64,000 bases of DNA, taken from positions 310,001 through 374,000 of the forward strand of contig CAVSZO010000026.1 of NCBI GenBank assembly GCA_963732335.1, read 5' to 3'. A program made the translations under genes and the position numbers. This DNA is from Desertimonas sp963732335. Its GTDB lineage: Bacteria; Actinomycetota; Acidimicrobiia; Acidimicrobiales; Ilumatobacteraceae. Under the pieces are notes generated by a model, which had not been told where the DNA came from, ran no database searches, and was given only the letters and a program-made list of their open reading frames with translations. Positions 19,948 through 29,454 of the stretch are shown in pieces; positions within the stretch are counted from its first letter, which is position 1; each line of letters begins with the position of its first letter.

Positions 19948-20860
19948 ATGCCTCGTCCGATCTGGACGGGCTCGATCTCGTTCGGCATGGTCGCCATCCC
20001 GATCAGGCTCGTGCCCGCCGTCCGCAAGAAGAGCATCTCGTTCAACCAGCTCGACGACCGCAACATGTCGCGCATCCGGTACCGCAAGGTCAACGAGGAG
20101 AGCGGTGAGGAGGTGCCGTCCGAGCACATCGTCAAGGGCTACGACATCGGTGGGGGAGCTACGTGGTCGTCACCGACGACGACCTGGCGCCGCTGCAGCC
20201 GGCGAAGTCGAGGGAGATCGGCCTCGAGACGTTCGTGCCGGAGGCCGACGTCAACCCGATGATGTTCGACTCCTCGTACCTCGTCCTGCCGGACAAGAAC
20301 GCCAAGCCGTACGCCCTGCTGGCCGACGCCATGGCCGGATCCGGCCGCGTCGGCATCGGCCGCTTCGTGATGCGCCAGAAGGAGTACCTGGCGGCGATCC
20401 GATCGGACGGGAGCCACCTCACGTTGTCCACCCTCGTGTTCCCCGACGAGCTGGTCGAGCCGGCCTCGATCGAGGAGTTCGAGGAGTTGGACGACATCGA
20501 GATCTCCGACAAGGAACTGAAGATGGCCCAGGGCCTCATCGACGCCCTGAGCGACGAGTTCCAACCGGAGCAGTACGTCGACGAGTACCGGGCCGGGGTC
20601 GAGCGGATCATCGAGGAGAAGGCCGCCGGACGCACGCCCGTGTTCGAGGAAGCAGGCGGCCCCACGTGCTGCCGTCATCGACCTCGCCGCCGCTCTCGAA
20701 GCGAGCCTCGCCGAGGCAAGGGCGGCGAAGCAGCGCCACCCGTCGTCGACCACCGCCAAGCCGGCCAAGGCGACGCGAGCAAGAAGGCGGCCGCGCCGAG
20801 GACGCCGAAGTCGAGGAAGCGCCCAAGGCCCGCAAGACCCGCGCCCGCAAGTCCGCCTGA
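19948..20860 (+). CDS. ku: Ku homodimer DNA end-binding protein, frame broken
   Basis: Ring-shaped DNA end-binding protein that recruits LigD in non-homologous end joining. ATG 19948 starts MPRPIWTGSISFGMVAIPIR, the typical Ku opening. The core continues KSISFNQLDDRNMSRIRYRK, YVVVTDDDLAPLQ, MFDSSYLVLPDK, GRFVMRQKEYLAAIR and ends YRAGVERIIEEKAAG. A base seems to be missing in the G run near 20155. The basic Lys/Arg/Ala-rich tail after 20660 is frame-scrambled but ends KARKTRARKSA at 20860. About 300 residues. The lysine-rich tail is the kind that supports DNA threading in actinobacterial Ku. Confidence 0.93.
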
Positions 20861-20874
20861 CCCGAGGTTTCGGG

Positions 20875-20940
20875 CCGATTCGTGTGTTTGCGTCGGTCGG
20901 TCGGTCACGTAACATCCAGCGACCAAAGATTCGGATGAGG
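20875..20940. repeat. Degenerate palindromic repeat, copy C
   Basis: Lies between convergent ku and the ligase gene. It keeps the outer shape of copies A and B (CCGATTCGTGTGTTTGCG ... GATTCGGATGAGG) but has diverged in the middle, with a GGTCGGTCGGTC run. Likely a shared terminator. Confidence 0.5.
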
Positions 20941-20947
20941 CCGGTGC

Positions 20948-21872
20948 TTAAGTCTCGCGGACGACGTCGGCGGGCGGCTTGTCGTCGCGCAGGCCGAGGA
21001 ACACCGGCGCACGGAGACCGCCGCCTTCGGTCCACTCGAGGAACCCGACCTGGGCGACGAGCTCCGGGCGTACCCATCGGTAGCGTGCCGCGCGGCAGCT
21101 TCGGTGGCACGGCGAACGGGCACTCGTCGGTCTCCAACTGGCGGAGCTTCGCCATCAGCTCCGTCAGCGTCCGTTCGTTGAACCCGGTGCCGACGGCGCT
21201 GACGAACTGCAGGTCGCCGGCCTCGTCGTGGACGCCGACGAGTAGGGAGCCGAAGAGTCCGGTGCGGTTGCCCTCGCCGAGCTTGTAGCCGCCGATGACC
21301 ATCTCCTGAGCGTGGGTGTACTTGACCTTCACCCAGGCGGGGACCCGCCGGCCGGACTGGTACGTCGACGACGCCCGCTTGGCGACGATCCCCTCGAATC
21401 GCTGCGACCTCGTCGCCGCTTCCATCACCTCGGCGTCGTCGCTCACCGGCGTGATCATCAGCGGTGACGTCGGGCGCACGGACGACTCCAGCAGCGCCCG
21501 ACGCTCGCTCCACGGGCGGTCGCGCAGGTCCTCGCCGTCGAGGGCGAGGAGATCGAACACGACGAAGGCATGGTCGCGGTCGGCGCGACCGACGCTCTGG
21601 AACGTGTGCCGCCCGTCGGCGTCGTAGGCGATCACCTCGCCGTCGAGGACGACGTCGTGGTCGGTGGCCGCGGCGACGGCGGTGGCCAGCCACGGCCACT
21701 GCGGGAGCTTCGGTTTGCCGGTCGAGCTGACCGCGTCGAAGTCGTCGCCCACGCGCCGCACGAGCACCCGATGGCCGTCCCACTTCGGCTCGTACATCCA
21801 CCCGTCGCCGGCCGGCACGACTCTCGCCGTCTCCGCCTTCATCGGAGCGATCGGCCAGGCGCACGACAGCAA
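20948..21872 (-). CDS. ATP-dependent DNA ligase (LigD ligase-domain type), frame broken
   Basis: Stand-alone nick-sealing enzyme, about 300 residues, equivalent to the ligase domain of LigD. The adenylation lysine lies in EPKWDGHR (motif I). Further motifs are VVLDGEVIAYD (III), FEGIVAKRASSTY (IV) and WVKVKYT (V). The OB domain includes MVIGGYKLGEGNRTGLFGSL. Near 21075 a frame change precedes the tail LGLRDDKPPADVVRET, which stops at TAA 20948. The start is TTG 21872 or, more simply, ATG 21842. It faces ku and sits 14 bp from a divergent macrodomain gene. With LigD and Ku it would complete an end-joining set. Confidence 0.9.
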
Positions 21873-21885
21873 TATTGTCAGTGCA

Positions 21886-22431
21886 GTGGGCACGCGCATC
21901 GAGGTCGTGCAGGGCGACATCACCGTCGAGACGACCGACGCCATCGTCAACGCCGCCAACCAGTCGCTACTCGGCGGTGGCGGAGTCGACGGGGCGATCC
22001 ACCGAGCTGCCGGACCGGAGCTGCTGGCTGCCTGCCGCGGCCTCGGTGGTTGCGCCACCGGAGACGCCAAGACCACGCCGGGCTTCCAACTTCCGGCGCA
22101 GTGGGTCATCCACACCGTCGGGCCGGTGTGGCGCGGCGGCGACGCCGGCGAGCCGGAGCTGCTGGCGTCGTGCTACCGCCGCTCGCTGGAGGAGGCCGAC
22201 CGCGTCGGTGCCCGCTCCATCGCCTTCCCGGCGATCTCCACGGGTGTGTACGGCTACCCCGCGGAGGCGGCGGCCACGATTGCCGTCGACACGGTGCGGT
22301 CGACGCCGACCGCGGTCGAGCTCGTCCGCTTCGTGTGCTTCGACGCCCAGACGACCTCGATCTACCGCGACCTGCTGACCGCGCGCCGAGTGAGCCGTCA
22401 CCGCGGCGCTCGAGTCGACGCTCAGCTGTGA
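21886..22431 (+). CDS. Macrodomain protein (O-acetyl-ADP-ribose deacetylase type)
   Basis: 181-residue single macrodomain, intact. Binds ADP-ribose and, in the YmdB/MacroD group, removes acetyl from O-acetyl-ADP-ribose or ADP-ribose from proteins. Signature motifs: VVQGDITVE, DAIVNAANQSLLGGGGVDG (catalytic Asn and Asp), and the phosphate-binding loop AFPAISTGVYGYP. GTG 21886 gives the natural start (GTRIEVVQGD). It is transcribed away from the DNA ligase with only 14 bp between starts, so their promoters must overlap the other gene. A role in reversing ADP-ribose marks during break repair is possible, by context only. Confidence 0.92.
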   Translation: MGTRIEVVQGDITVETTDAIVNAANQSLLGGGGVDGAIHRAAGPELLAACRGLGGCATGDAKTTPGFQLPAQWVIHTVGPVWRGGDAGEPELLASCYRRSLEEADRVGARSIAFPAISTGVYGYPAEAAATIAVDTVRSTPTAVELVRFVCFDAQTTSIYRDLLTARRVSRHRGARVDAQL

Positions 22432-23622
22432 CGCGCGTCGTCGAACGCTTGCAATCCGGGCGGCGACGAGGTCGGGACGCAAGCCCGGCTCGTTCGACAG
22501 CACGACGACGACGAGATCGAGGCTGGGGACGACCGTGATCAGCTGGCCGTTGAAGCCGATCGCCTGGAACGGCGTCGGGGAACTTGTCCTCGGCACCGAC
22601 GATCCACCAGTGGGCGCCGTAGTCAGGAGTGTCGACGAGCGGCAACCGCGCGTAGTCGACCCACTCCTCGGGCACGATCTGGTTGCCGTCCCACTCGCCG
22701 CCGCGTAGGTACAGCAGGCCGAAGCGGGCGAAGTCGAGGGCGGTCATGTTGATCGCCGAGCCACCGCTCATCACACCGGTGTCGTCGAGGTCGTGGACGA
22801 CCGAGGTGATGCCCAGCGGGCTGAACAGCTCGTCCTGCGCCCACTGGGTGCCCTCTTCGAAGTAGCCGACCTGGTCGGCGATGATCCGCGCCAGGATCAT
22901 CGACGTGCCGGTCGAGTAGTTGAACACCTCACCCGGCGGGGCGGCGAGCGGACGGTCGGCGGCGAAGTGCGCCCGGTCGGCACGCCCCGGCGCCGAACAG
23001 CATCTCGATCACGTCGCTCGTGCCCTCGTACTCCTCCACCCACTCCAGCCCCGAGCGCATGTGCAGCAACTCGTCGATGGTGATCGGCGTGGCGCGGATC
23101 GCTCGGCTCCGCCCACTCCGGAACCTCCGCCGGGGCGAACACGTCGAGCCGTCCCTCGGCGGCGAGGATGCCGATCATCGCCTGGGTGATCGACTTCGCC
23201 ATCGACCAGGACAGGTGCGCCTCGGCCGGATCCCACCCGTCGCGGTAGCGCTCGAGCACCAGTTCGCCGCCGTGCACGGCGACGATGGCGTCGATGCAGC
23301 AGCTCTCGCCCTCGGGCGGGGCCAGGGCCCAGGAGACGAACTCGTCGATGCCCTCGACGTCGAAGCCGGCGGGCAGCTCTCCGACCGGCCACTCCTCGGT
23401 CGGCCACGGCACCCCGTCGGGCTGCGGCGGGTAGCCCTCATCCTGGAAGATCCAGCCGAGCCCGGCCGCGTCGAGGGCATCCCACCGTTCCGCGCGGGAT
23501 CTCGAACGTCGCCGTAGGCGGCGGCTCGGTCGTCGCCGAGACAGTCACCGACGGGATCAGCGCCGGGCCACCAATGCCAGGACGCGGGCATGCGGCCGAG
23601 CCTGCGTTCTCACCGGCGCCAT
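22422..23622 (-). CDS. Class C beta-lactamase-fold serine hydrolase, probably secreted, many frame breaks
   Basis: Penicillin-binding/beta-lactamase-fold hydrolase, about 400 residues. The SxxK nucleophile motif is SMAKSIT (~23190), the YxN-position motif appears in EVFNYSTGTSMIL (~22915), and the C-terminal region ends IGFNGQLITVVPSLDLVVVV. From ATG 23622 the first residues, MAPVRTQARPHARVLALVA, look like a signal peptide, followed by a Thr/Pro-rich linker (SVTVSATTEPPPTATFEIP). The frame changes at roughly 23580, 23490, 23105, 22990, 22580 and 22445, so the exact sequence is unsure. The corrected tail AFDDARHS stops at 22422, inside the convergent macrodomain gene end. Substrate unknown: it may be an esterase, a peptidase or a beta-lactamase. 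Confidence 0.8.
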
Positions 23623-23645
23623 CCTGCCACCCGTAGCGTGAGGCG

Positions 23646-24496
23646 ATGGCCAACGCCGTCCTGCTCGTCGCCTGTCCCGACCGCCGTGGGATCGTCGCCG
23701 CGGTGGCCTCGTTCGTCGCCACTCACGGTGGCAACATCGTCGACCTCCAGCAGCACACCGACCACACCGACGGTTCGTTCTTCCAACGGGTCGAGTTCGA
23801 GCTCGACGGTCTCACGCTGTCGCGAGACGACATCGCCGCCGCCGCTGAGCCCGTGCTGGCGCAGTTCTCGATGCGCTGGTCGCTGCGCTTCACCGACGAG
23901 CGGCCGCGCGTAGCGGTGCTTGTCTCCCGAGAATCGCACTGCCTCAACGACCTGCTGCACCGCCGCCGGAGCGGCGACCTGGCGATCGACGTCCCAGTGG
24001 TGATCAGCAACCATCCCGACCACGCCGGGATGGCCGAGTGGTTCGGGGTCGACTACCGCCACCTCCCCATCGTCGACGGCGACAAGGCTGCCCAGGAAGC
24101 TCTGGTGGCCGCCGCGCTCGCCGACCACGGAGTCGACCTCGTCGTCCTCGCCCGCTACATGCAGGTCCTCTCCCCGCGTTCTGCGACACATGGGCCGGAC
24201 GGGCGATCAACATCCACCACTCCTTCCTGCCGTCGTTCAGTGGTGCCCGCCCCTATCACCAGGCCCACGAGCGAGGAGTCAAGTTGATCGGCGTCACCGC
24301 CCACTACGTGACCGCCGACCTCGACGAGGGCCCGATCATCGAGCAGGACGTGATCCGCGTGAGCCATCGCGACGACGTCGACGACCTGCGCCGCAAGGGC
24401 AGAGACCTCGAGGTCGCCGTGCTCGCCCGCGCCGTGCGCGCCCATGTCGAGCACCGGACGCTCGTCTACGGCAGGCGCACCGTCGTGTTCGACTGA
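23646..24496 (+). CDS. purU: Formyltetrahydrofolate deformylase, frame broken
   Basis: Hydrolyses 10-formyl-tetrahydrofolate to formate and THF, balancing one-carbon units and supplying formate for purine synthesis. An N-terminal ACT domain (LLVACPDRRGIVAAVASFVA) precedes the formyl-transferase-like catalytic domain with VLVSRESHCLNDLL, VVISNHPD, the catalytic INIHHSFLPSF and TADLDEGPIIEQDV. A base appears missing near 24178, between ARYMQVLSP and FCDTWAGRA. ATG 23646, length 283, as usual. The divergent serine hydrolase starts 24 bp away. No purine genes are nearby. Confidence 0.94.
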
Positions 24497-25204
24497 GCTT
24501 CCCCGCCGACCGCCGGCCGTCGGGCCGCTTGCTCGGCGACCAGGGGGGTGAACGGGCTACCGAGGAACCACCGGGGCAGCGCCCGGACCAGCCGAGGAGG
24601 GCCGTCGACGCGTATCGACCCGGTGGCGATGGCATGGCTCCACGACTCGACGCCGTTGAACACCCCCGACAGTGCAGCCGACGTGCACGTCACGATCACG
24701 TCACTGTCGTAGCCGGGGTACTGGTTGCACACCGAGGCCTCGCCGCGATCGAGCACGATCCACGCCGTGACCCGCTCTGGCGCCGTGTAGTCGAACTGCA
24801 CGACCACCCGGCCGGGCGGGAGCGCCGCAGGGGTCGATGCGGTGGTGCATCCACCAGGTCAGCGTGATCGGATCGATGCCACGAGGTTCCATCTCGTTGT
24901 ACAGCCAGTGCACGGACCACTCGCCGAGGGCGAAGACGACGTTCTCCAGGTCCTTGCCAGCAGGAGTCAGGCGGTACTCGCTGCCGCGGCCCGATGCGGC
25001 CGGCCATCGTTCGAGGACGCCCTTGCGTTCGAGGTGCTTCAACCGCTGGACGAGCAGCGATCGGGAGATGCCCGGCAAGCCACGGGCAATGTCGTTGAAC
25101 CGGGTGCTGCCCAGGATCAACTCGCGCAGGATCAGCGGAGTCCATCGATCGGCGACGACGTCGGCACCCATCGAGACGGGACAGAACTTTCCGTAGTCCG
25201 GCAT
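24466..25204 (-). CDS. HxlR-family regulator with C-terminal SCP2-like domain, frame broken
   Basis: ATG 25204 starts MPDYGKFCPVSMGADVVADR. The winged helix of the HxlR family follows (DRWTPLILRELILGSTRF, ISRSLLVQRLKHLERKGVL, YRLTPAGKDL). After a frame change near 24795 comes a domain with VVQFDYTAPERVTAWIVLDRG and SDVIVTCTSAALSGVFNG, which looks like an SCP2 sterol-carrier-like ligand pocket. The tail overlaps purU by about 31 bp in convergent orientation. The combination suggests a regulator that binds a lipid-like ligand. It faces an acyl-CoA dehydrogenase gene 106 bp away, a likely target. Confidence 0.8.
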
Positions 25205-25310
25205 CGGCGCGAACGTAGCCCGACCCCACGACGGCCGAAGTCCAATTTTCGTACTGGATGAGTCCACAAATTCGACTGGTTCGCGACCGGCAGTTCGAGA
25301 CAATGCTCGC
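25205..25310. promoter_or_regulatory. AT-richer divergent promoter region with repeated AGTCCA
   Basis: The 106-bp gap between the HxlR-type regulator and the acyl-CoA dehydrogenase is the most AT-rich stretch nearby. AGTCCA occurs twice (25239-25244 and 25261-25266), 22 bp apart, each followed by an A/T-rich AATTTTCG or AAATTCG. TGGA at 25255 makes an inverted partner to the first. A plausible binding area for the adjacent regulator. Confidence 0.4.
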
Positions 25311-26499
25311 ATGACCGACAGTGATCGAGACACAGAGACCCCCAGGCGCGAGAGGCGGAGCTCGTCGCCTGGGCGGCCACCTTCGGACCAGTACTCGCCG
25401 AGCATGCAGCCCGTCACGATGCCGAGGGTTCGTGGGTGCAGGAGTCCTTCGAGGCGCTCCGCGACGCCGGGTTCCTCGCCTTGGCCGTACCAGACCGAGC
25501 TCGGCGGGATGGGTGCGACGATCCGCCAGACGGCGCAGGTGATGCGCGAGCTCGCCCACCACTGCGGCTCGACCGCCTTGGCGTTGTCGATGCACCAGCA
25601 CGTCACGAACTTCACGGCGTGGCGCTACCGGCGCGAGCTGCCAGGAGCCGAAGCGACGCTTGCGGCGCATCGTCGACGACCGCATCGTGATCGTGTCGAC
25701 CGGGGGCGGCGACTTCGTCCGGCCGCGCGGAGAGGCGGTGCGCGTCGACGGTGGCTACAAGGTGAGCGGACGCAAGATCTTCGGCAGCCAGTCTCCGGTC
25801 GGCGCGGTGATGTCGACGATGTTCCCGTTCGAGGATCCCGAGCGCGGGCTGCGCGTCCTCAACATGTCCGTGCCGTTCAGCGATCCCGGCGTCACCGTGC
25901 ACGACAACTGGAACACCCTCGGGATGCGCGGCACGGCGAGCAACGACATCACCATCGACGACGTGTTCGTCCCCGACGAGCGGGTGCTTGCTGACCGCCC
26001 CTACGGAGTGGTCGATCCTCCGCTGCAGGTCATCGCCAGCATCGCCTTCCCGATCATCGGCGCCGTCTACCTCGGCGTCGCCGAGTCGGCTGCTGCGGCG
26101 GCGATCGCCGGCGTCACCGGTCAACCGCGGGCGAGCGACCCGTCCGTGCAGCGGCAGGTGGGCCTGATGCGCAACCGGCTGCAGGTGGCCGACTGGGCGC
26201 TCGAAGGCGCCTTCAACGCGGTCGGTGACGACCCGGGGCCATCGATGGACACCGTCGCCGCGGTGATGGCGGCGAAGCGGGAGATCGCCAACGCCGGCAT
26301 CGAGGTCTGCGACCTGGCGATGGAAATCGCCGGCGGAGCCGCCTTCTTCAAGGGCTCTCCGATCGAGCGCGCCTACCGCGACGTTCGCGGCCTCAAGTTC
26401 CACCCGTTCACCAACGAGTTGACCCTGCTCCACGCCGGCCGCCTCGCCCTCGGGCTGCCCTGCGACGAGTCTGACCGTCGGAGGACACAGTCGACCTGA
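25311..26499 (+). CDS. Acyl-CoA dehydrogenase family flavoprotein, N-terminal frame breaks
   Basis: Flavin enzyme that desaturates an acyl-CoA (alpha-beta) or a related thioester, cytosolic, about 395 residues. The N-terminal helical domain (VQESFEALRDAGFLALAVP, TELGGMGATIRQTAQVMREL) is scattered over frames, with changes near 25350, 25410, 25490 and 25655. From 25660 the frame is clean: the middle beta domain GYKVSGRKIFGSQSPVGAVM and NTLGMRGTASNDI, then the C-terminal helices. The usual catalytic Glu region reads AYRDVRGLKFHPFTNELTLL. Divergent from the HxlR-SCP2 regulator, which probably controls it. Confidence 0.88.
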
Positions 26500-27004
26500 T
26501 CCAGCTCGGTGGCGAGCGCGGCGGCGTCGCCGTGGTCGGCCGGGTTGGCCGCTTGTCCATCACTGACAACGTGTTGTCCGCTGAGGTACGTCGCCCCTTG
26601 ATCAGTCGAACCCGACCTCGGCCAGGTCGCCGACGGTGATGCGCACGACGGCATCGCCGGCAGGTGACCGCCGGTGCAGGTCGACACCGCCGGCGAGGAT
26701 CTGCGCTTCGACAACGCCCATTGCCCGGTCAATGAGTGACAGCCATGGAACGTGTCCCACGATTCGCCGTCATGCGTCGCGCGACGAGAGGACAGTTGGC
26801 GGTGGATCGAGCGTGCGCAGCGATATCGCTGGAGTCGACGGCAGATTCGAGGATCGCCGTCGAGCGACATGGGCACCCTCGACAAGATCGTGATCTCGGC
26901 ACCGGCCTCGTGCCCTGTCCGCAATCCGGGCCGGATCCAAGCGCATCGACGGTGACAGCGTCGCGGACAGCGACGCAACCGGCAAACGATTCCGCAACCA
27001 CCGT
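26500..27004. other. 505-bp gap with lower-GC sequence and no confident gene
   Basis: No known family is encoded. The base composition between about 26540 and 26960 is more even than in flanking genes. One minus-strand frame (26602-26721, 39 codons from ATG) reads MGVVEAQILAGGVDLHRR and ends VRITVGDLAEVGFD, with good GC-rich third positions and open sequence upstream (GHVPWLSLIDRA). It may be a small or decayed gene. Nothing else stands out. Confidence 0.5.
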
Positions 27005-27804
27005 TCACACGACGTTGCGGCGCATCGTGCGCACCGCCACGAGGACAGCGATCACCGCGACAGCGCCGGCCACCACAGCGCTCGAGGGTCGTCGGTCGCG
27101 CCGAGCCACGACTGGCGCAGCCCGCCGACGATGTGACTCAGCGGCATGACGTCGGAGACGGTCTGCATCGCCCCGGTCATCACCTCTCGAGGCGGCCCGC
27201 CGCCGCCGAGGAGGAACATCGGGACGAACAACAGGTTGCCGAAGGCAGTCGCAGCGCGGCTGCTCGGCATCACGGCGCCGAGGGCACCGCCGATGGCGAT
27301 GAAGCACAGCAACCCGGCGACGAACCACGCCACAGCGCGGACCGGATCATCGGGGGTCGGAACGCCGTAGGCGACGCCACCGATCAACAGCACGACGGCA
27401 CTGGCGACGGTTCCGAGCACAGCGCCCAAGGCGATGTGGCTACCGACCACGGCCCGGGCATCGAGCCCGGCAGCGCGGTAGCGGCGCAACACCCCGAGCT
27501 CGCGGTGGGAGGCGAGGTGAGCGGGAAGGGTGACCAGGCCGAGCGACGCGAGCACGACCCCGACGTAGCCGACGACGTAGTGCTCACTGGGAATCACCCC
27601 GCCGAAGTCGGGGTCAGGATCCGAGCCGAACACCCCGGCGAGGACGAGCACGGTCACGGCAGGGAAGGCGATGAGGCTGACGAGCACGCCTGGCTCCCGC
27701 ATCAGCAGGCGGAGCTCGACGGCGGTGAGGCGAACGATGGTGCGCAGCAGGCCGTCCTGACGGCGGCCGGCGGCGGCGACGGGTGGAGCGGTGATCGTGG
27801 TCAT
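27005..27804 (-). CDS. ABC-2 type exporter permease, frame broken near the end
   Basis: Membrane subunit of a drug-type exporter (DrrB/ABC-2 family), about 266 residues with six spans, including GVLVSLIAFPAVTVLVLAGV, VVGYVGVVLASLGLVTL, ALGAVLGTVASAVVLLIGGV, AVAWFVAGLLCFIAIGGALG and NLLFVPMFLLGGG. The family motif SHIVGGLRQSWLG precedes the last helix. Near 27085 the frame slips; the correct tail is AVAVIAVLVAVRTMRRNVV. ATG 27804 overlaps the ATPase stop (ATGA). The two-component pair immediately upstream on the same strand suggests signal-induced export. Confidence 0.88.
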
Positions 27805-28712
27805 GCTGCTGGAACCTCCTGGGTGAGCTTGACGAACTGGTCTTCGAGCGACGGCCGATGGACGCGTAGGTCGATCGCCGGGCGGCCGATGTCGACGAGG
27901 TGGGCGCCGACGAACGCCAGCAGTGGTCCCGATCCGGCGACGTGGATCTCTGGGCCGTGGCGCTGGACGCGCGACACACCGGGCAGGGTGTGCAACGTGC
28001 GCACGTCGAGCTCGGCGTCGGTGAATCGGACCGTCGCCGCTCCGCCGAGCTCGTCGACGATCGCCGCCGGCGTGCCGTCGGCGACCACCCGGCCGTCGGC
28101 CATCACGACGATGCGATCGCACAGCCGCTCGGCCTCCTCGACGTCGTGGGTGACGAGGACCACCGTCGTGCCGCCGTCGCGAATGCGGCGGATCACGTCC
28201 CAGGTGTGCCGCCTCCCGACGGGATCGAGGTTCTGGGTCAGCTCGTCGAGGAACACGAGGTCGGGCCGGCCGACGAGGGCGAGGGCGACGAACAGCCGTT
28301 GGCGCTCACCGCCGGACAGGGCCCCGAACGGGCGCCCCCACAGACGGGCCAGGTCCCACTCCTCGGCGAGCTCCCCGAGTGGACGGGGCGATGCGTGCAG
28401 CGATGCGAACAGGCGCAGCGCCTCGCCGACGCGAAGCTTGTCCGGGAGGGCGGCGTCCTGGAGTTGGGCGCCGATGCGCCGGCGCAGGCGGTCGCCGGCC
28501 GTTGCCGGGTCGAGTCCCAGCACGCTCGCCGACCCGGCGTCGGCGCGGCGGAGGCCCTGGAGAATCTCGACGGTCGTCGTCTTGCCGGCCCCGTTGGTGC
28601 CGAGCAGGCCGAACAGCTCGCCGCGACGGACGGTGAAGGACACGCCGCGGAGGACCTCGGTCGATCCGTAGCGCTTGCCCAACCCTTCGACTTCCACAAG
28701 GTTGATCGTCAT
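27801..28712 (-). CDS. ABC exporter ATP-binding protein
   Basis: Intact 303-residue ATPase of the DrrA/CcmA type. Walker A GTNGAGKTT, Q-loop AQLQDA, signature LSGGERQRL, Walker B VFLDELTQNLDP and H-loop VTHDVEEAE are all present. Walker B has ELTQNLDP where EPTNGLDP is usual; the catalytic Glu is kept. A C-terminal extension of ~80 residues is typical of drug exporters. Starts at ATG 28712 (MTINLVEVEGLGKRYGS) and is coupled to the permease by a 4-bp overlap. The regulator gene ends 85 bp upstream. Confidence 0.93.
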   Translation of the reverse strand: MTINLVEVEGLGKRYGSTEVLRGVSFTVRRGELFGLLGTNGAGKTTTVEILQGLRRADAGSASVLGLDPATAGDRLRRRIGAQLQDAALPDKLRVGEALRLFASLHASPRPLGELAEEWDLARLWGRPFGALSGGERQRLFVALALVGRPDLVFLDELTQNLDPVGRRHTWDVIRRIRDGGTTVVLVTHDVEEAERLCDRIVVMADGRVVADGTPAAIVDELGGAATVRFTDAELDVRTLHTLPGVSRVQRHGPEIHVAGSGPLLAFVGAHLVDIGRPAIDLRVHRPSLEDQFVKLTQEVPAA

Positions 28713-28797
28713 GCGTTGATCGTGCGCCGAGTGGCTGGTCGAACGCATCGGTCCACGGTGCGTTTCATCGGCTCCACCCCTGGGGGAGGAGCCGCGT

Positions 28798-29454
28798 TCA
28801 GCGCTGCGGGTCGACGAGTCCGTGGTCGAAGGCGAACACGATCGCCGCGGCGCGGTCGCGCACGCCGAGCTTGGCGAAGATGGCACCGACGTGCGTCTTC
28901 ACCGTCGCCTCGCTGACGAACAACTCGCCGGCGATCTCGGCGTTGGTGGCGCCTCGGGCCATCAACCGCAGGACGTCGTGCTCACGATCGGTCAGCTCCT
29001 CGACCCTGGCGGCCTCGGCGAGGCGCGGCCGAACGTTGCTGCGGAAGGCGGTCAGCACTCGCGGGGCGACCTTCGGGTCGAGCCACGCCGCTCCACCGGC
29101 GACGGCACGCGCCGCGGCGATGAGGTCCTCGGCGGCGGCGTCCTTGAGCACGAACCCGGCAGCGCCGGCATCGAGCGCGCCCCACAGGGCATCGTCGTCG
29201 TCGAACGTCGTCAGCACGAGCACCGGCGGGCCGGACCCGCCGTCGGTGAGGGCGCGGGTGGCGGTCACGCCGTCGACCCGCCGCATCCGCACGTCCATCA
29301 GCACGAGGTCGGGTTGGTGCGTCGCCACAGCCTCCGCGACCTCGTCGCCGTCACCGCACTCGGCGACGACCTCGAAGCCGTCTTCGGGACCGAGGATGCG
29401 AGCGATGCCACTGCGCACGACCGGCTGGTCGTCGACGATGACGACGCGGATCAC
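28798..29454 (-). CDS. NarL/LuxR-family response regulator
   Basis: Intact, 218 residues. Receiver: MIRVVIVDDQPVVRSGIARI, phospho-Asp in LVLMDVRMRRVDG, switch TTFDDDD, Lys in FVLKDAAAE. Output helix-turn-helix: LTDREHDVLRLMARGATNAE and VSEATVKTHVGAIFAKLGV. Start GTG 29454 overlaps the kinase stop (GTGA). It is the third such pair in 30 kb, and the second directly upstream of an ABC-2 exporter on the same strand, a layout common for antibiotic-sensing systems. Confidence 0.94.
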   Translation of the reverse strand: MIRVVIVDDQPVVRSGIARILGPEDGFEVVAECGDGDEVAEAVATHQPDLVLMDVRMRRVDGVTATRALTDGGSGPPVLVLTTFDDDDALWGALDAGAAGFVLKDAAAEDLIAAARAVAGGAAWLDPKVAPRVLTAFRSNVRPRLAEAARVEELTDREHDVLRLMARGATNAEIAGELFVSEATVKTHVGAIFAKLGVRDRAAAIVFAFDHGLVDPQR

